Assembly: GCA_046346845.1 (NCBI GenBank)
Contig: JAXMHH010000002.1
Coordinates: forward strand, 1 to 64,000
Source of the DNA: DSSB01 sp046346845
GTDB lineage: Bacteria > UBA10199 > DSSB01
DNA: 64,000 nucleotides
Direction of reading: 5' to 3'
Shown: one piece after another, positions 54,340 to 61,951 of the stretch
Position numbering within the stretch: position 1 is the first letter of the stretch
How the letters are laid out: every line of letters begins with the position of its first letter
Translations under genes and position numbers: made by a program
The notes under the pieces: generated by a model
What the model saw: the letters and a program-made list of their open reading frames with translations, nothing else
What the model was told of the DNA's origin: nothing
Database searches by the model: none

Positions 54340-54681
54340 TCAGTTCAACTTGCCCTTTACGAACTTTTCGATCTCCAGCAGGTTGTCGTTGTACAGGCCC
54401 TGAAATTGAAGCGCGATCCCGCGCCGATCCTGGTTTTCGCTGCGCAGGATCTCGGCGGTCATCTTGACGGGGGTCTTGCGGTTGGGGAGGTGGATGGCCA
54501 CGTCCAGCCGGTGCTGGTCGTTCAGCTTTTCCGGATCAATGAGGAGAAACATCCCGCCGCAGCTGATATTGGAGCTGGTGGTCTGGACCGTTTCGTCGCC
54601 CAACTCCAAATCCACCGGCAGTTCCGCGTCCACCCGGCGAAAGATTCTCTTCTCGATGTAATTCACGATGCCCTCGTACAA
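54340..54681 (-). CDS. PilZ-domain protein (c-di-GMP binding)
   Basis: 113 residues from a TTG at 54681; a GTG at 54666 with GAGG five bases before it is equally likely. Single PilZ domain: the N-terminal Arg switch KRIFRRVDAELPVDLEL, the SNISCGGMFL motif (NxSxxG) and the C-terminal RRGIALQFQGL strand. It should bind cyclic di-GMP and act on a partner. No cyclase or target is adjacent. Nothing else is visible in the protein. Confidence 0.87.
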   Translation of the reverse strand: MYEGIVNYIEKRIFRRVDAELPVDLELGDETVQTTSSNISCGGMFLLIDPEKLNDQHRLDVAIHLPNRKTPVKMTAEILRSENQDRRGIALQFQGLYNDNLLEIEKFVKGKLN

Positions 54682-55046
54682 GCGTCACCTTGAATTCTAA
54701 ACTCCCATCCGGCGCGGCGCTAGTGGCTTTGGACAAAATCTCCTCGAAAATGAGTTTTCGTCTTTCACCACCGCGCCCGCGACGGGGGAATTTTCATGCC
54801 TGGAAAAGATCCGGAACCTTGAAATCGATTTTTGCCTTTAGTGAATTATCCACAGGACTGTCAACATCTATAAATAACGCCGCGCGTTGCGCGATGCCCT
54901 GTACCGAAATTGACTAACTGCGTCAGATCATTCGCCTTCTGAAATGATTATCTTTTCCCGAATGCCCGCCAAATCGGCGCCCATGCCTAGAAAATTAGCG
55001 CCCCTTCCTTGACACCGTCGAAGCGGAAACTCGATAATCGCACGAG
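54682..55046. other. 365-bp intergenic region between divergent PilZ and Sm-like genes
   Basis: AT-richer than its surroundings around 54825-54880. It contains one perfect DnaA box TTATCCACA (54846-54854), a GC palindrome near CCGCGCGTTGCGCGA, and the promoter at 55009-55038. An open frame crosses it but has no protein-like composition. I see no RNA gene. Confidence 0.5.
55009..55038 (+). promoter_or_regulatory. strong sigma70 promoter, near-leaderless, of the Sm-like gene
   Basis: -35 TTGACA (55009-55014), 18-base spacer, -10 GATAAT (55033-55038). Transcription would start near 55045, one to three bases before the ATG at 55047. Confidence 0.7.
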
Positions 55047-55241
55047 ATGCAGGAGTACCTCTCCATCACCCGGCTGCAAGACTACATCGGCCGCAAGGTC
55101 GAGATCATCGCCTTCGAGATTTCTTACATGGGAATTTTGACGCACGTCGATTACGACAGCGGAACGCTGAAGATCGTGGACGGAGAGGACTTCGCGATCC
55201 TGGAGATCGAGCGCGTGGAGTCCTTCAGCCTGATCGAATAG
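55047..55241 (+). CDS. small Sm/Hfq-like barrel protein (unknown)
   Basis: 64 residues. A short N-terminal helix (SITRLQDYIG) is followed by alternating strands KVEIIAFEIS, MGILTHVDYDSGTLKIVDG and FAILEIERVESFSLIE, the helix plus five-strand plan of the Sm fold, including the Sm1-like G-I-L turn. It may bind RNA or be a structural barrel; I cannot assign a family with certainty. There is no Shine-Dalgarno before the ATG and the strong promoter predicts an almost leaderless mRNA. Confidence 0.75.
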   Translation: MQEYLSITRLQDYIGRKVEIIAFEISYMGILTHVDYDSGTLKIVDGEDFAILEIERVESFSLIE

Positions 55242-55256
55242 GCCCTGTCTTTATCT

Positions 55257-55742
55257 TTATTGCAATCCGATATTGGTGACTTGGATGTCGCGCTTGCGCG
55301 TGAAGTCGGAGATCTTGGAAAAGACCTCGTCTTCTTCCCGGTTGGAGGACTTGAGGTCGGTGATGAAGCTCCTCGCCACATTGGTGATCGAGACCTTCGA
55401 GCCGCTGCCCTGCGGGGTGACCTTCACCGCCAAGCGGTAATAGGCCCCGACCGTGCCGTAATCGCGCCGTCCGAAGACCAAGACGTAGTGGGAATCGGCT
55501 GTGGTCGGCTGCCAGTAGGTCTCGAGGGTGAAATCCTGGTTGTTCTCTTCTTTGAGGGAATAGCCGCGGAACACCAAGGCCTCCTTGGCGGCGCGAAAGG
55601 CGTCGGCGGGGGCGACGGAATAATACTTTACCACCGGGTCCGCCGGCTGGTTGGTGCCGAAGAGCTTGGGTTTGCTGCAGGCGGCGAAGGAAAGCCCGAT
55701 GCCGAGAGCTAGAACGATGCGCGTGGCTTTGAAGAGTTTCAT
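55257..55742 (-). CDS. lipoprotein, unknown function
   Basis: 161 residues with a lipoprotein signal peptide and lipobox LSFAAC, modified Cys22. The mature part (~139 residues) is alpha/beta with YYSVAPADAFRAAKEALVFRGYSL, reminiscent of small outer-membrane lipoproteins that pair a helix with a beta sheet, and SKVSITNVAR. No family named. Its ATG overlaps the stop of lgt by four bases, so it is cotranslated with the enzyme that lipidates it. Confidence 0.82.
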   Translation of the reverse strand: MKLFKATRIVLALGIGLSFAACSKPKLFGTNQPADPVVKYYSVAPADAFRAAKEALVFRGYSLKEENNQDFTLETYWQPTTADSHYVLVFGRRDYGTVGAYYRLAVKVTPQGSGSKVSITNVARSFITDLKSSNREEDEVFSKISDFTRKRDIQVTNIGLQ

Positions 55743-56521
55743 GACTTTCTCCCTCTGCGATAGAATAGCACAGCCAGCGCGGCGGCGAGAAGGACCAGGC
55801 TGAGCATTTGCGAAGTGCTCAGCCAGCCGGGCACCACAAAGCCGCGCTCGCGGTCTCCGCGAAAGAACTCGATGACGTAGCGGAGAATCGCGTAAGTGAT
55901 TAAGTATAGAAGAAGAATTTGGCCGTCAAACCCTTTCTTCCGGCTGCGCCAGGCCAGGAACAGGAAGATCAAAAATTCCGCCGCCGACTCGAACAACTGG
56001 GAGGGATAGAGGGGAATCCCGGCCGGAGCGAGCCCTTCCGGGCGGGCGGGATAGACGACGGCGTACCATGCATGGGGATCGCAGGTCTTCCCGTAGCAGC
56101 AGCCCGCCAAGAAGCAGCCAATGCGCCCGAAGGCATGGCCCAAGGCGACCCCGGGCATGAAGACGTCGGCCACCTTCCAAAAGTTGAGACCGTGGCGCCC
56201 GAGATAAAGCCAAGCCGTCAGGATGCAGGCGATCAGCCCCCCGTAAAACACCAGCCCCCCCTCCCAGATGCGGAGGGCGGCCAGCGGGTCTTGGAGATAA
56301 TAACGCCAATCGACGATCAAAAAGGCGAGGCGGGAGCCGACCAGGGCCGCGAGCATCAACCAAAAAGCGAAATCGGTCATCGCCTGGGGGGAGAGCCCCT
56401 CCCGCTTGGCTTGGTGCCGGATCCAGGCCAAGGCGGCCAGGAAGCCGATGGCCACCATCAGGCCATAGGCGTGGATCCTGAGCCCCCCGGCAAGGGGAAT
56501 TTCAAAGAGGACCGGATGCAT
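55739..56521 (-). CDS. lgt: phosphatidylglycerol-prolipoprotein diacylglyceryl transferase
   Basis: 260 residues, seven membrane helices. Lgt moves diacylglycerol from phosphatidylglycerol to the lipobox Cys of prolipoproteins. Signatures: IHAYGLMVAIGF, ALGHAFGRIGCFLAGCCYG around the catalytic region, YPSQLFESAAE, and RYVIEFFRGDRER. The active-site loop has GRIGCF where many members have GRIGNF, with two further Cys (GCCYGK), a variant also seen in other lineages. Confidence 0.95.
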   Translation of the reverse strand: MHPVLFEIPLAGGLRIHAYGLMVAIGFLAALAWIRHQAKREGLSPQAMTDFAFWLMLAALVGSRLAFLIVDWRYYLQDPLAALRIWEGGLVFYGGLIACILTAWLYLGRHGLNFWKVADVFMPGVALGHAFGRIGCFLAGCCYGKTCDPHAWYAVVYPARPEGLAPAGIPLYPSQLFESAAEFLIFLFLAWRSRKKGFDGQILLLYLITYAILRYVIEFFRGDRERGFVVPGWLSTSQMLSLVLLAAALAVLFYRRGRKS

Positions 56522-56584
56522 GCCGTCAAATGACCCCAGGCTCTCGACCTTTACAAGCGAATTCCTTCCTGCGAAACTCGGTTC

Positions 56585-57496
56585 ATGTCTCGGCGCCTGC
56601 CCCTCCTACTCGCCTTCTTGCTCCTCGCGGCCGCGGCCTGCGGCAACGGCCCGGCGGACCCGCCTCCGGGCCCGGCGGCGAGCGCCACCCCAACCCCGGT
56701 TCCCGTCGAGGTCCGCTTTTTCACCTTCGGGGATTGGGGCACGGGCACCCCCAGCCAGATCGCGGTGGCCGATGCCGTGACACAAAACTGCCTGGCCCTG
56801 GGCTGCGACTTTGGACTGCTCCTCGGGGACAACTTTTATCCCAGCGGGGTGGCCACCACGAGCGATCCCCAGTGGCAGAGCCGTTTCGAGGCCGTCTACG
56901 ACGAATTGCCGGGGCCTTTTTTCGCGGTGCTCGGCAACCACGACTATGACGGCAACGAACAGGCCGAGATCGACTACAGCTCGCTCCAAGGCCGGTGGAA
57001 GATGCCCGGCCGGAGCTACACCATCGCCTGGCCGCCCGGGGCCCCCGATCCGGTGGTGGAGATCTTCGTCGTCGACAGCAACGCCTTCGATGCGGCCTCC
57101 GCCGCGGAGCTGCAGGCGCGGCTCGCGGCCTCCACCGCCCGCTGGAAACTGCTGGCCCTCCACCACCCCGTCTACAGCAATGGCCTGCACGGGGACGACT
57201 CGGCGGGGATCAACGCCCTGCTCCTGCCGGCGATCTGCGGAAAAATTGACGCGGTCTTGGCGGGGCACGACCACCTCTTCTCCCACCTAGAGGATCCCAA
57301 CGACGGCTGTGCCTTCTCCCAATTCGTGATCGGAACCGGCGGCAAGGATCTCTACAACGCCAATCCGGATCCCCGCGCCCTCTATTCGGAGTCCACCTTC
57401 GGCTTCGCCATTTTGGAAATCCAGAGCGATAAGTTGCGCCTCGAATTCCGGCGCGCCGACGGCTCGCTCGCCTACGCCTTCGCCCTGCAGAAATAA
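56585..57496 (+). CDS. secreted lipoprotein metallophosphatase (purple acid phosphatase-like)
   Basis: 303 residues. A lipoprotein signal with Cys19 (LAAAC), then a Pro/Ala linker. The calcineurin-like phosphoesterase core carries all metal ligands: FTFGDWGTG, LLLGDNFYPSG, VLGNHDYDGN, LLALHHPVYS and VLAGHDHLFSHLED. The Tyr-containing GDNFYP motif points to the tartrate-resistant acid phosphatase branch. It is likely anchored on the outside of the inner or at the outer membrane and releases phosphate from organic esters. Single gene, divergent from lgt. Confidence 0.9.
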   Translation: MSRRLPLLLAFLLLAAAACGNGPADPPPGPAASATPTPVPVEVRFFTFGDWGTGTPSQIAVADAVTQNCLALGCDFGLLLGDNFYPSGVATTSDPQWQSRFEAVYDELPGPFFAVLGNHDYDGNEQAEIDYSSLQGRWKMPGRSYTIAWPPGAPDPVVEIFVVDSNAFDAASAAELQARLAASTARWKLLALHHPVYSNGLHGDDSAGINALLLPAICGKIDAVLAGHDHLFSHLEDPNDGCAFSQFVIGTGGKDLYNANPDPRALYSESTFGFAILEIQSDKLRLEFRRADGSLAYAFALQK

Positions 57497-57526
57497 CGCG
57501 GCGCGGAGCAGCGCCCCGGCGGCCTC

Positions 57527-57555
57527 TTGTGACGCGGCTTTGACGCACGTACAAT
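57527..57555 (+). promoter_or_regulatory. promoter with TGACGC direct repeats
   Basis: -35 TTGTGA (57527-57532), 17-base spacer, -10 TACAAT (57550-57555). TGACGC occurs at 57530-57535 and 57541-57546, 11 bases apart and lying over the -35 and spacer, the same arrangement as at 8329-8345. Confidence 0.55.
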
Positions 57556-57577
57556 GAATGCGAGAAAGGAGGCCCTT

Positions 57578-57979
57578 ATGCGTCGACGTTCCATGACGCG
57601 CGCCATGCTGGCTGGCTTCGTGGCGACCTTGGCGATGACCTTTTTGGGCTTCGTTGCCACACGCCTGGGGATGCCCTTCCTGAACTGGGCCAAGACCCTC
57701 GAACACAGCGTCGGCGGACCCGTCTTCGGATATTTCCTCTTCTTCCTCGCGGGAGTGCTGATGGCGGTGCTCTACGTGGCCCTGTTTCACGAGCGCCTGC
57801 CCGGCTCTTCCTGGAAACGCGGCCTGTTCTTCGCCTTCCTGATGTGGATCGCGACCTGCGCCGCGCTTGCCCCCTTGCTCCACCTGGGCTTCTTCATGGG
57901 CAGCCTGGTGGCGGCCTTCGGGACGCTCCTGACCTACCTGCTCTACGGCGGGATCCTCGGCTACCTTTACGACGCCTGA
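57578..57979 (+). CDS. small integral membrane protein, four helices (unknown)
   Basis: 133 residues from the ATG at 57578, chosen for the strong AAAGGAGG before it; an ATG eight codons earlier lies upstream of that site. Four membrane helices with a glycine-rich C-terminal pair (LVAAFGTLLTYLLYGGILGYLYDA) and a conserved-looking GPVFGYFLFFLAG. It resembles small YagU/DUF6789-type membrane proteins in layout, but I would not assert membership. Its own promoter lies just upstream. Confidence 0.75.
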   Translation: MRRRSMTRAMLAGFVATLAMTFLGFVATRLGMPFLNWAKTLEHSVGGPVFGYFLFFLAGVLMAVLYVALFHERLPGSSWKRGLFFAFLMWIATCAALAPLLHLGFFMGSLVAAFGTLLTYLLYGGILGYLYDA

Positions 57980-58055
57980 AGGATCCCTTTCGCGCGGGGG
58001 AGTTTTGGGGTAGGAATCGCTCGGCGCCGTTTGGGTAGGCGCCGAGGGAGGCCCG

Positions 58056-58427
58056 ATGAAGCAGAAGCGACGCGCCGTGGTCCTGGTGGCCCACGGCAGC
58101 CGCCTGGAGGCGGCCAACGAGGAAGTCCGTCAGGTCGCGGCCCGCTTGGAGGAGCGGCTCGAGACACCGGTAGTGGCGGCCTTCCTGGAGCTGGCCGCGC
58201 CCGATATCCCTACCGGCATCGATCTCGCCCTGGCAAAATCCCCCCGAGAAATCCTCGTCCTGCCCTATTTTTTGACGCAGGGCCGACACGTCCAAGAGGA
58301 CATCGGCGCCCCCTTGGCCGCCAAGGCCCGGGCCTATCCCGAAACAAGCATCCGGTTGTTGGATTATCTCGGCAAGGACGGCGCCCTCGTCGAGCTGTTG
58401 GCCGAGCGCCTTGGAAAGGTCACCTGA
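58056..58427 (+). CDS. CbiX/SirB-type sirohydrochlorin chelatase
   Basis: 123 residues, the size of single-domain CbiX-S proteins. Metal-inserting histidines lie in VLVAHGSRLEAANEEV and LPYFLTQGRHVQEDI. The enzyme inserts Fe2+ (siroheme) or Co2+ (cobalamin) into sirohydrochlorin. No other tetrapyrrole gene is next to it, so the metal cannot be decided; the B12-type radical SAM protein elsewhere in the window means cobalamin is used by the cell. Confidence 0.88.
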   Translation: MKQKRRAVVLVAHGSRLEAANEEVRQVAARLEERLETPVVAAFLELAAPDIPTGIDLALAKSPREILVLPYFLTQGRHVQEDIGAPLAAKARAYPETSIRLLDYLGKDGALVELLAERLGKVT

Positions 58428-58576
58428 ATAAGACGGAGCAGCCTGGGAAAAACCACCGACGCTTGGGCCAAGACTATTGCCCTCCGCAAATTTTTCGAAT
58501 TTGCTGCAAAGTTCGGGAAAAACGAACCTCGCCCCGCCGGCGGAGGGGCGAGCCCCGAAGCTCCGAAGACTTTTGG

Positions 58577-59119
58577 TTAGTACGGCGGCCCCACCCGCAC
58601 CGCGCCGGAATTCGAATCCCCGCCGGGGACATAACCCGGCCCATAATACCCGGGCGGTCCCATCATGGGATTTCGGATGGCCTTCACCTCCTGGCGAATC
58701 TCGTCCATCACCAAAAGATATTGGGCCTGCTGCCGCGGGGTGAGCAGCGGCTTCACCTCGGCGAACATGCGGTCGTCGACTTGGTCGAGTTGGTTGCGGG
58801 TGGAGGTGAGCTGCCGGAGCAAGGCCTGGATTTGGGCCTCGTTGCCGCCCGTGCTGACCGCGCGCAGCTGCCCGGTGAGGTCCCGCAATTGGCGGCGCAG
58901 CCCGGCGCGCTCTTGATGGTATTTTCGCAGGATTTGGGCGATCTGCTGGGACTGGCTGGGATTGAGGCCCAGCTCGTTATTGAGCCGCATGACGATGAGT
59001 TCTTGCACGCGCTCGCGCTTGTAATCCTCGGGCATCGCGTTCGGATCCTGCGCAAAGGCCGGCACGCACAGCGCGAGCCAAGCAAGCACGGCGAGGAGAC
59101 AGAAACGATTAGGCCTCAT
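58577..59119 (-). CDS. periplasmic helical protein, Spy/CpxP-like in layout
   Basis: 180 residues from the ATG at 59119 (CAGGAGAAATC upstream). Signal peptide to about residue 24 (CVPAFA). The mature part is highly helical with Arg/Gln-rich heptads, and a repeated LTP-type element (LGLNPSQSQQIAQILRKY, then VKPLLTPRQQAQYLLVMDEI) like the LTxxQ motifs of Spy/CpxP chaperones. It ends in a Gly/Pro/Tyr tail (GPPGYYGPGYVPGG). It overlaps the anti-sigma gene by 11 bases, making it the third gene of an envelope-stress type operon. Confidence 0.78.
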   Translation of the reverse strand: MRPNRFCLLAVLAWLALCVPAFAQDPNAMPEDYKRERVQELIVMRLNNELGLNPSQSQQIAQILRKYHQERAGLRRQLRDLTGQLRAVSTGGNEAQIQALLRQLTSTRNQLDQVDDRMFAEVKPLLTPRQQAQYLLVMDEIRQEVKAIRNPMMGPPGYYGPGYVPGGDSNSGAVRVGPPY

Positions 59120-59699
59120 GATTTCTCCTGGAGCTCGATTCATTCAGGCGTTGCAGGAGCCGATCCAACTCGGGCCCCGAAAGCTCGTCCCAATCCCCCT
59201 TCTCTTCCTGCAGGTCGGATCCTTGGAGGATCCGGGTCTCGAGGTTCTTCGCCAGGCGTTCCAACTGCTCGGCGCTGAGCTCTTCGAGATCCACGGCGGA
59301 GTCGGCGAGCACCCCCTCTTCCGCCGAGATGAACTGCAGGGCCTCCTGCCATTCCGGGGCGGAGATGGGTTGGCTGCGATGGAATCGGGAAAAACCAATG
59401 AACAATAAAACCACCGCCGCTGCAAGCGCTAAGGAAGGCAGCCACCAACGCGGCACCCCCGCCTTGGACCGGCTCGCGGCTTGCACCTGGCTCTCGATGT
59501 TGCGCAGCTGGGAGCGGAAAAAAATATCCCCGGGATCGGGGACTTGGAGCCCCTTCAGCTCTTCCATCAAGCCTAAATACGATTGGAATTCCGCCCGGCA
59601 GTCGGCGCAGGCCTCGAGGTGCCGGGCAAGCTCCCGGTCTTCCTCCCCCTCGGGGGAATAGGCCGCCAACAGGTCGCGATAGGCTTCACAGGGGTTCAT
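59109..59699 (-). CDS. anti-sigma factor with zinc-binding (ZAS) domain
   Basis: 196 residues. N-terminal ZAS motif His27-x3-Cys31-x2-Cys34 (RHLEACADC) binds the partner sigma. One membrane helix at about residues 85-101 (LPSLALAAAVVLLFIGF), and an acidic helical C-terminus (LEELSAEQLERLAKNLE) that would face the periplasm. It overlaps the ECF sigma gene by 14 bases, the usual sigma/anti-sigma coupling. Confidence 0.9.
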   Translation of the reverse strand: MNPCEAYRDLLAAYSPEGEEDRELARHLEACADCRAEFQSYLGLMEELKGLQVPDPGDIFFRSQLRNIESQVQAASRSKAGVPRWWLPSLALAAAVVLLFIGFSRFHRSQPISAPEWQEALQFISAEEGVLADSAVDLEELSAEQLERLAKNLETRILQGSDLQEEKGDWDELSGPELDRLLQRLNESSSRRNHEA

Positions 59700-60249
59700 G
59701 GTGCACCTTTTTCTGAATCCAGTCCCTCAGACTCTTCATGGCATGGTGAAAGTTAACTTTTACGGCTGTTTCCGTGCTGTTTAAGGCCTTGGCGATCTCC
59801 TTGAAAGGCAGCTCCTGGTAGATGCGCAGGGTCACCACCTCCTTTTGCCGCGGGGGCAGGCGCTCGAGGGCGGCCTCAAGGTGGGCCCGCTGGAAGGCCC
59901 GCTCCTCCTCGACCCGGCGCTCCTCGTGACCCCGGTCCGGCAGGTTTTCCGGGAGCTCGTCCATGGGCCGCTTGGCCCTCATCAATTCGGTGCGGCAGAG
60001 GTTGATGGCAATGGCGCTGAGCCAGGTCTTGAAGGACGATTCGAAGCGGAAGCCCCCCAGGGCCCGGAAGGCCTTGACGAAGGTCTTTTGCGTGACGTCG
60101 TCCGCGTCCTCGGGGACCCGGAGCATGCGCAGGGCGAGATAATAGATCGGACGCTGGTAACGCTGGACCAGGCGATTGAAGGCGGCGAGGTCCCCGGCCA
60201 AAACCGCATCGATGTCGCGACGGTCTTCTTCCTGGTTTGAAGGGTTCAC
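59686..60249 (-). CDS. ECF-type RNA polymerase sigma factor
   Basis: 187 residues, GTG start. Region 2: FNRLVQRYQRPIYYLALRML, PEDADDVTQKTFVKAFRAL, FKTWLSAIAINLCR. Region 4: LERLPPRQKEVVTLRIYQELPFKEIAKALNSTETAVKVNFHHAM. There is no Shine-Dalgarno before the GTG and no better internal start. It heads an operon with its anti-sigma factor and the periplasmic protein. Confidence 0.95.
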   Translation of the reverse strand: MNPSNQEEDRRDIDAVLAGDLAAFNRLVQRYQRPIYYLALRMLRVPEDADDVTQKTFVKAFRALGGFRFESSFKTWLSAIAINLCRTELMRAKRPMDELPENLPDRGHEERRVEEERAFQRAHLEAALERLPPRQKEVVTLRIYQELPFKEIAKALNSTETAVKVNFHHAMKSLRDWIQKKVHHEPL

Positions 60250-60260
60250 GGGATTTTCGT

Positions 60261-60288
60261 TCTATCCAACAGAATCCATGAAAAGTTC
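60261..60288 (-). promoter_or_regulatory. possible autoregulated ECF-type promoter
   Basis: On the minus strand GAACTT (60288-60283), 16 bases, then GATAGA (60266-60261). The -35 is the classic ECF hexamer; the -10 is only partly so. The leader would be about five bases. Confidence 0.35.
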
Positions 60289-60336
60289 AATGATTTTGGC
60301 TTGCCTGCCCCCCGCCCCCCCGTTTAGGAGGGGACC

Positions 60337-60561
60337 ATGAGCTCCACCCCCAACCGTTTGGAAGACCACTGGGACCAGATCCAAGAACGCATCCTCCAAG
60401 AATGGGATCTGCTGACGGAGGAGGACCTGCAGGGCACCGGCCGCCAGTTCGACAAAATCGTCCAATTGATACGCCGGCGTTACGGCGGTCGGGTTGAAAT
60501 CATTCAAGAGGCGGCCATCCGGGCGACCCTCCTCCGAATCCTCTCCCAAATCGAGGGATAG
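60337..60561 (+). CDS. CsbD-like stress protein
   Basis: 74 residues, strong AGGAGG before the ATG. Matches the CsbD-like domain: HWDQIQERILQEWDLLTEEDL, DKIVQLIRRRYGGRVEII. Family members are small, abundant, general-stress-induced proteins with unknown biochemistry. Divergent from the ECF sigma operon across 87 bases, so it may share stress control. Confidence 0.85.
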   Translation: MSSTPNRLEDHWDQIQERILQEWDLLTEEDLQGTGRQFDKIVQLIRRRYGGRVEIIQEAAIRATLLRILSQIEG

Positions 60562-60588
60562 GGGCCTCCGCCCCCCCTGACAATTCAT

Positions 60589-60617
60589 TTGACGGATATC
60601 CGCCCCGCACGTATTCT
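60589..60617 (+). promoter_or_regulatory. sigma70-type promoter of the secreted protein gene
   Basis: -35 TTGACG (60589-60594), 17-base spacer, -10 TATTCT (60612-60617). Leader of about 34 bases to the ATG at 60658. Confidence 0.6.
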
Positions 60618-60657
60618 GTAACTTGTTAATTTCACCCCTCTATTTCGAGATGAGCCT

Positions 60658-61185
60658 ATGAAAAAATCGTTACTCGCCCTGGCCTCCTTAAGCCTCGTCC
60701 TCCTGCCCAACCTGAGCCGCGCCGACGGTTACGTCGAGGCGCCCGGCCGGCCGGCCCGCAGCCATCGCGCCGCCGCCCAGGAGCCCGAGCCCATCCCCGC
60801 CGCGCCGGTTTGCAGTCCCCATTCGCCGGCCCGCAAGATCCAATTGATCTCCTTCGATCCCAATCAAAAGGCCGGGAAGATCGTCGGCGCCATCCAAGAG
60901 TGCGTCACGACCATGTACGACGTGCTTAAATTGCTGTCGGGCCCCAACACCATCGGGCTGAAATACCCCGAAGAGAAGGAACAATGGGGCTACCTCTGGC
61001 TTTGGAGCTACAAGCTGCAAAACCCCATCGAGGACAGCATCATCATGATGGATCACACCGGGAAGCGGATCAAAAAGGGCAAAAACCCGGTGGAGCTCTA
61101 CATTACCTTCAACGACCACGACGTGGTCGAGAGCGTCGAGATGGATTTGATCAAGAAGGGCGGAAATTACGTCCTCTTTCCCTAG
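60658..61185 (+). CDS. secreted protein, unknown function
   Basis: 175 residues with signal peptide (LALASLSLVLLPNLSRA). A Pro/Ala/Glu linker (to about residue 50) is followed by a compact domain with the pattern of small BamE/SmpA-like or OmpA-assembly folds (MYDVLKLLSGPNTIGL, WSYKLQ, ELYITFNDHDVVESVEMD): helix, then hydrophobic strands ending in a V-x-S-V strand. The assignment is only suggestive. There is no lipobox. Monocistronic with its own promoter. Confidence 0.78.
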   Translation: MKKSLLALASLSLVLLPNLSRADGYVEAPGRPARSHRAAAQEPEPIPAAPVCSPHSPARKIQLISFDPNQKAGKIVGAIQECVTTMYDVLKLLSGPNTIGLKYPEEKEQWGYLWLWSYKLQNPIEDSIIMMDHTGKRIKKGKNPVELYITFNDHDVVESVEMDLIKKGGNYVLFP

Positions 61186-61197
61186 CCCCCGCACGCC

Positions 61198-61884
61198 TTA
61201 GTCGAAGACCAGCGCCACTTCTTCCAAAGGCGTGAAACTATCCAAGACGAAGTCGGGACGCGCCGCCTCCAGGGCCGCCCGGGGGGTAGAGCCGGTGGCG
61301 ACCGCTACCGTGGTCAGACCAAGCCGCCGGCCGCACTCGATGTCGTGCAGGGTATCCCCCACCAGGATAATCTCTTCATTCGGAAGCCAACCGCCGCCTA
61401 GCAGGGCACGACCTCGCTCGACCGCGATGCGCGTCAGCTCAACCCGCTGGACGTGGTCGGAACCGTAGCCGCCGAATCGGAAATAGCCATGCAGGCCGGC
61501 ATGGCGCAGCTTCTGCCCGGCCGTGCTCTCAAAATTGCCCGTGGCCAGACCCAAGAGGCCGATTTCCCGCTCCGACAAGAAATTCAGCAATGCGACGACC
61601 CCCGGCAGGAGACGAAACCGTTCGGAGCGCGGCAAGGCCTCCTCAAATGCCTCGGCATAGGCCGAGGAAACCCGCTGCATCTCTTCGGGTACCGGCCTGC
61701 GTCCCAGGTTTTTCTCGAACAGTTCGACGATCAGGGAGGGATCCGTGCGCCCATCCGGATGGATGTCCCGCCACGCGCCCGCGATGCCGTAATGCTCGGC
61801 AAAGACGCGGTTGAAGGCCTCCTTCCCCGCGCCCCCCGTCATGAGCAGGGTGCCGTCGATGTCGAAGAGGATCAATTTACGCAT
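61198..61884 (-). CDS. HAD-superfamily phosphatase (phosphoglycolate phosphatase-like)
   Basis: 228 residues from the ATG at 61884; the 13-residue extension is unlike the family. HAD motifs: I LILFDIDGTLLMTGG, II GLATGN, III Lys/Arg region QKLRHAG, IV IILVGDTLHDIECGRRLG. Subfamily IA cap (helical, residues ~20-90). The substrate is not identifiable; phosphoglycolate and pyrophosphate are typical for relatives. Tail to tail with the secreted protein gene 12 bases away. Confidence 0.88.
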   Translation of the reverse strand: MRKLILFDIDGTLLMTGGAGKEAFNRVFAEHYGIAGAWRDIHPDGRTDPSLIVELFEKNLGRRPVPEEMQRVSSAYAEAFEEALPRSERFRLLPGVVALLNFLSEREIGLLGLATGNFESTAGQKLRHAGLHGYFRFGGYGSDHVQRVELTRIAVERGRALLGGGWLPNEEIILVGDTLHDIECGRRLGLTTVAVATGSTPRAALEAARPDFVLDSFTPLEEVALVFD

Positions 61885-61951
61885 GCGAAATCGCTTTCCC
61901 CTGATAAGATTAAGGGCGAACATGGCACAGAAAAGCTAAGGGGACAATCCC

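Noticed and set aside
54690..54917. 75-residue open frame in the PilZ/Sm-like intergenic region
   Set aside because: No ribosome binding site, no conserved pattern, and it covers an AT-rich non-coding stretch.
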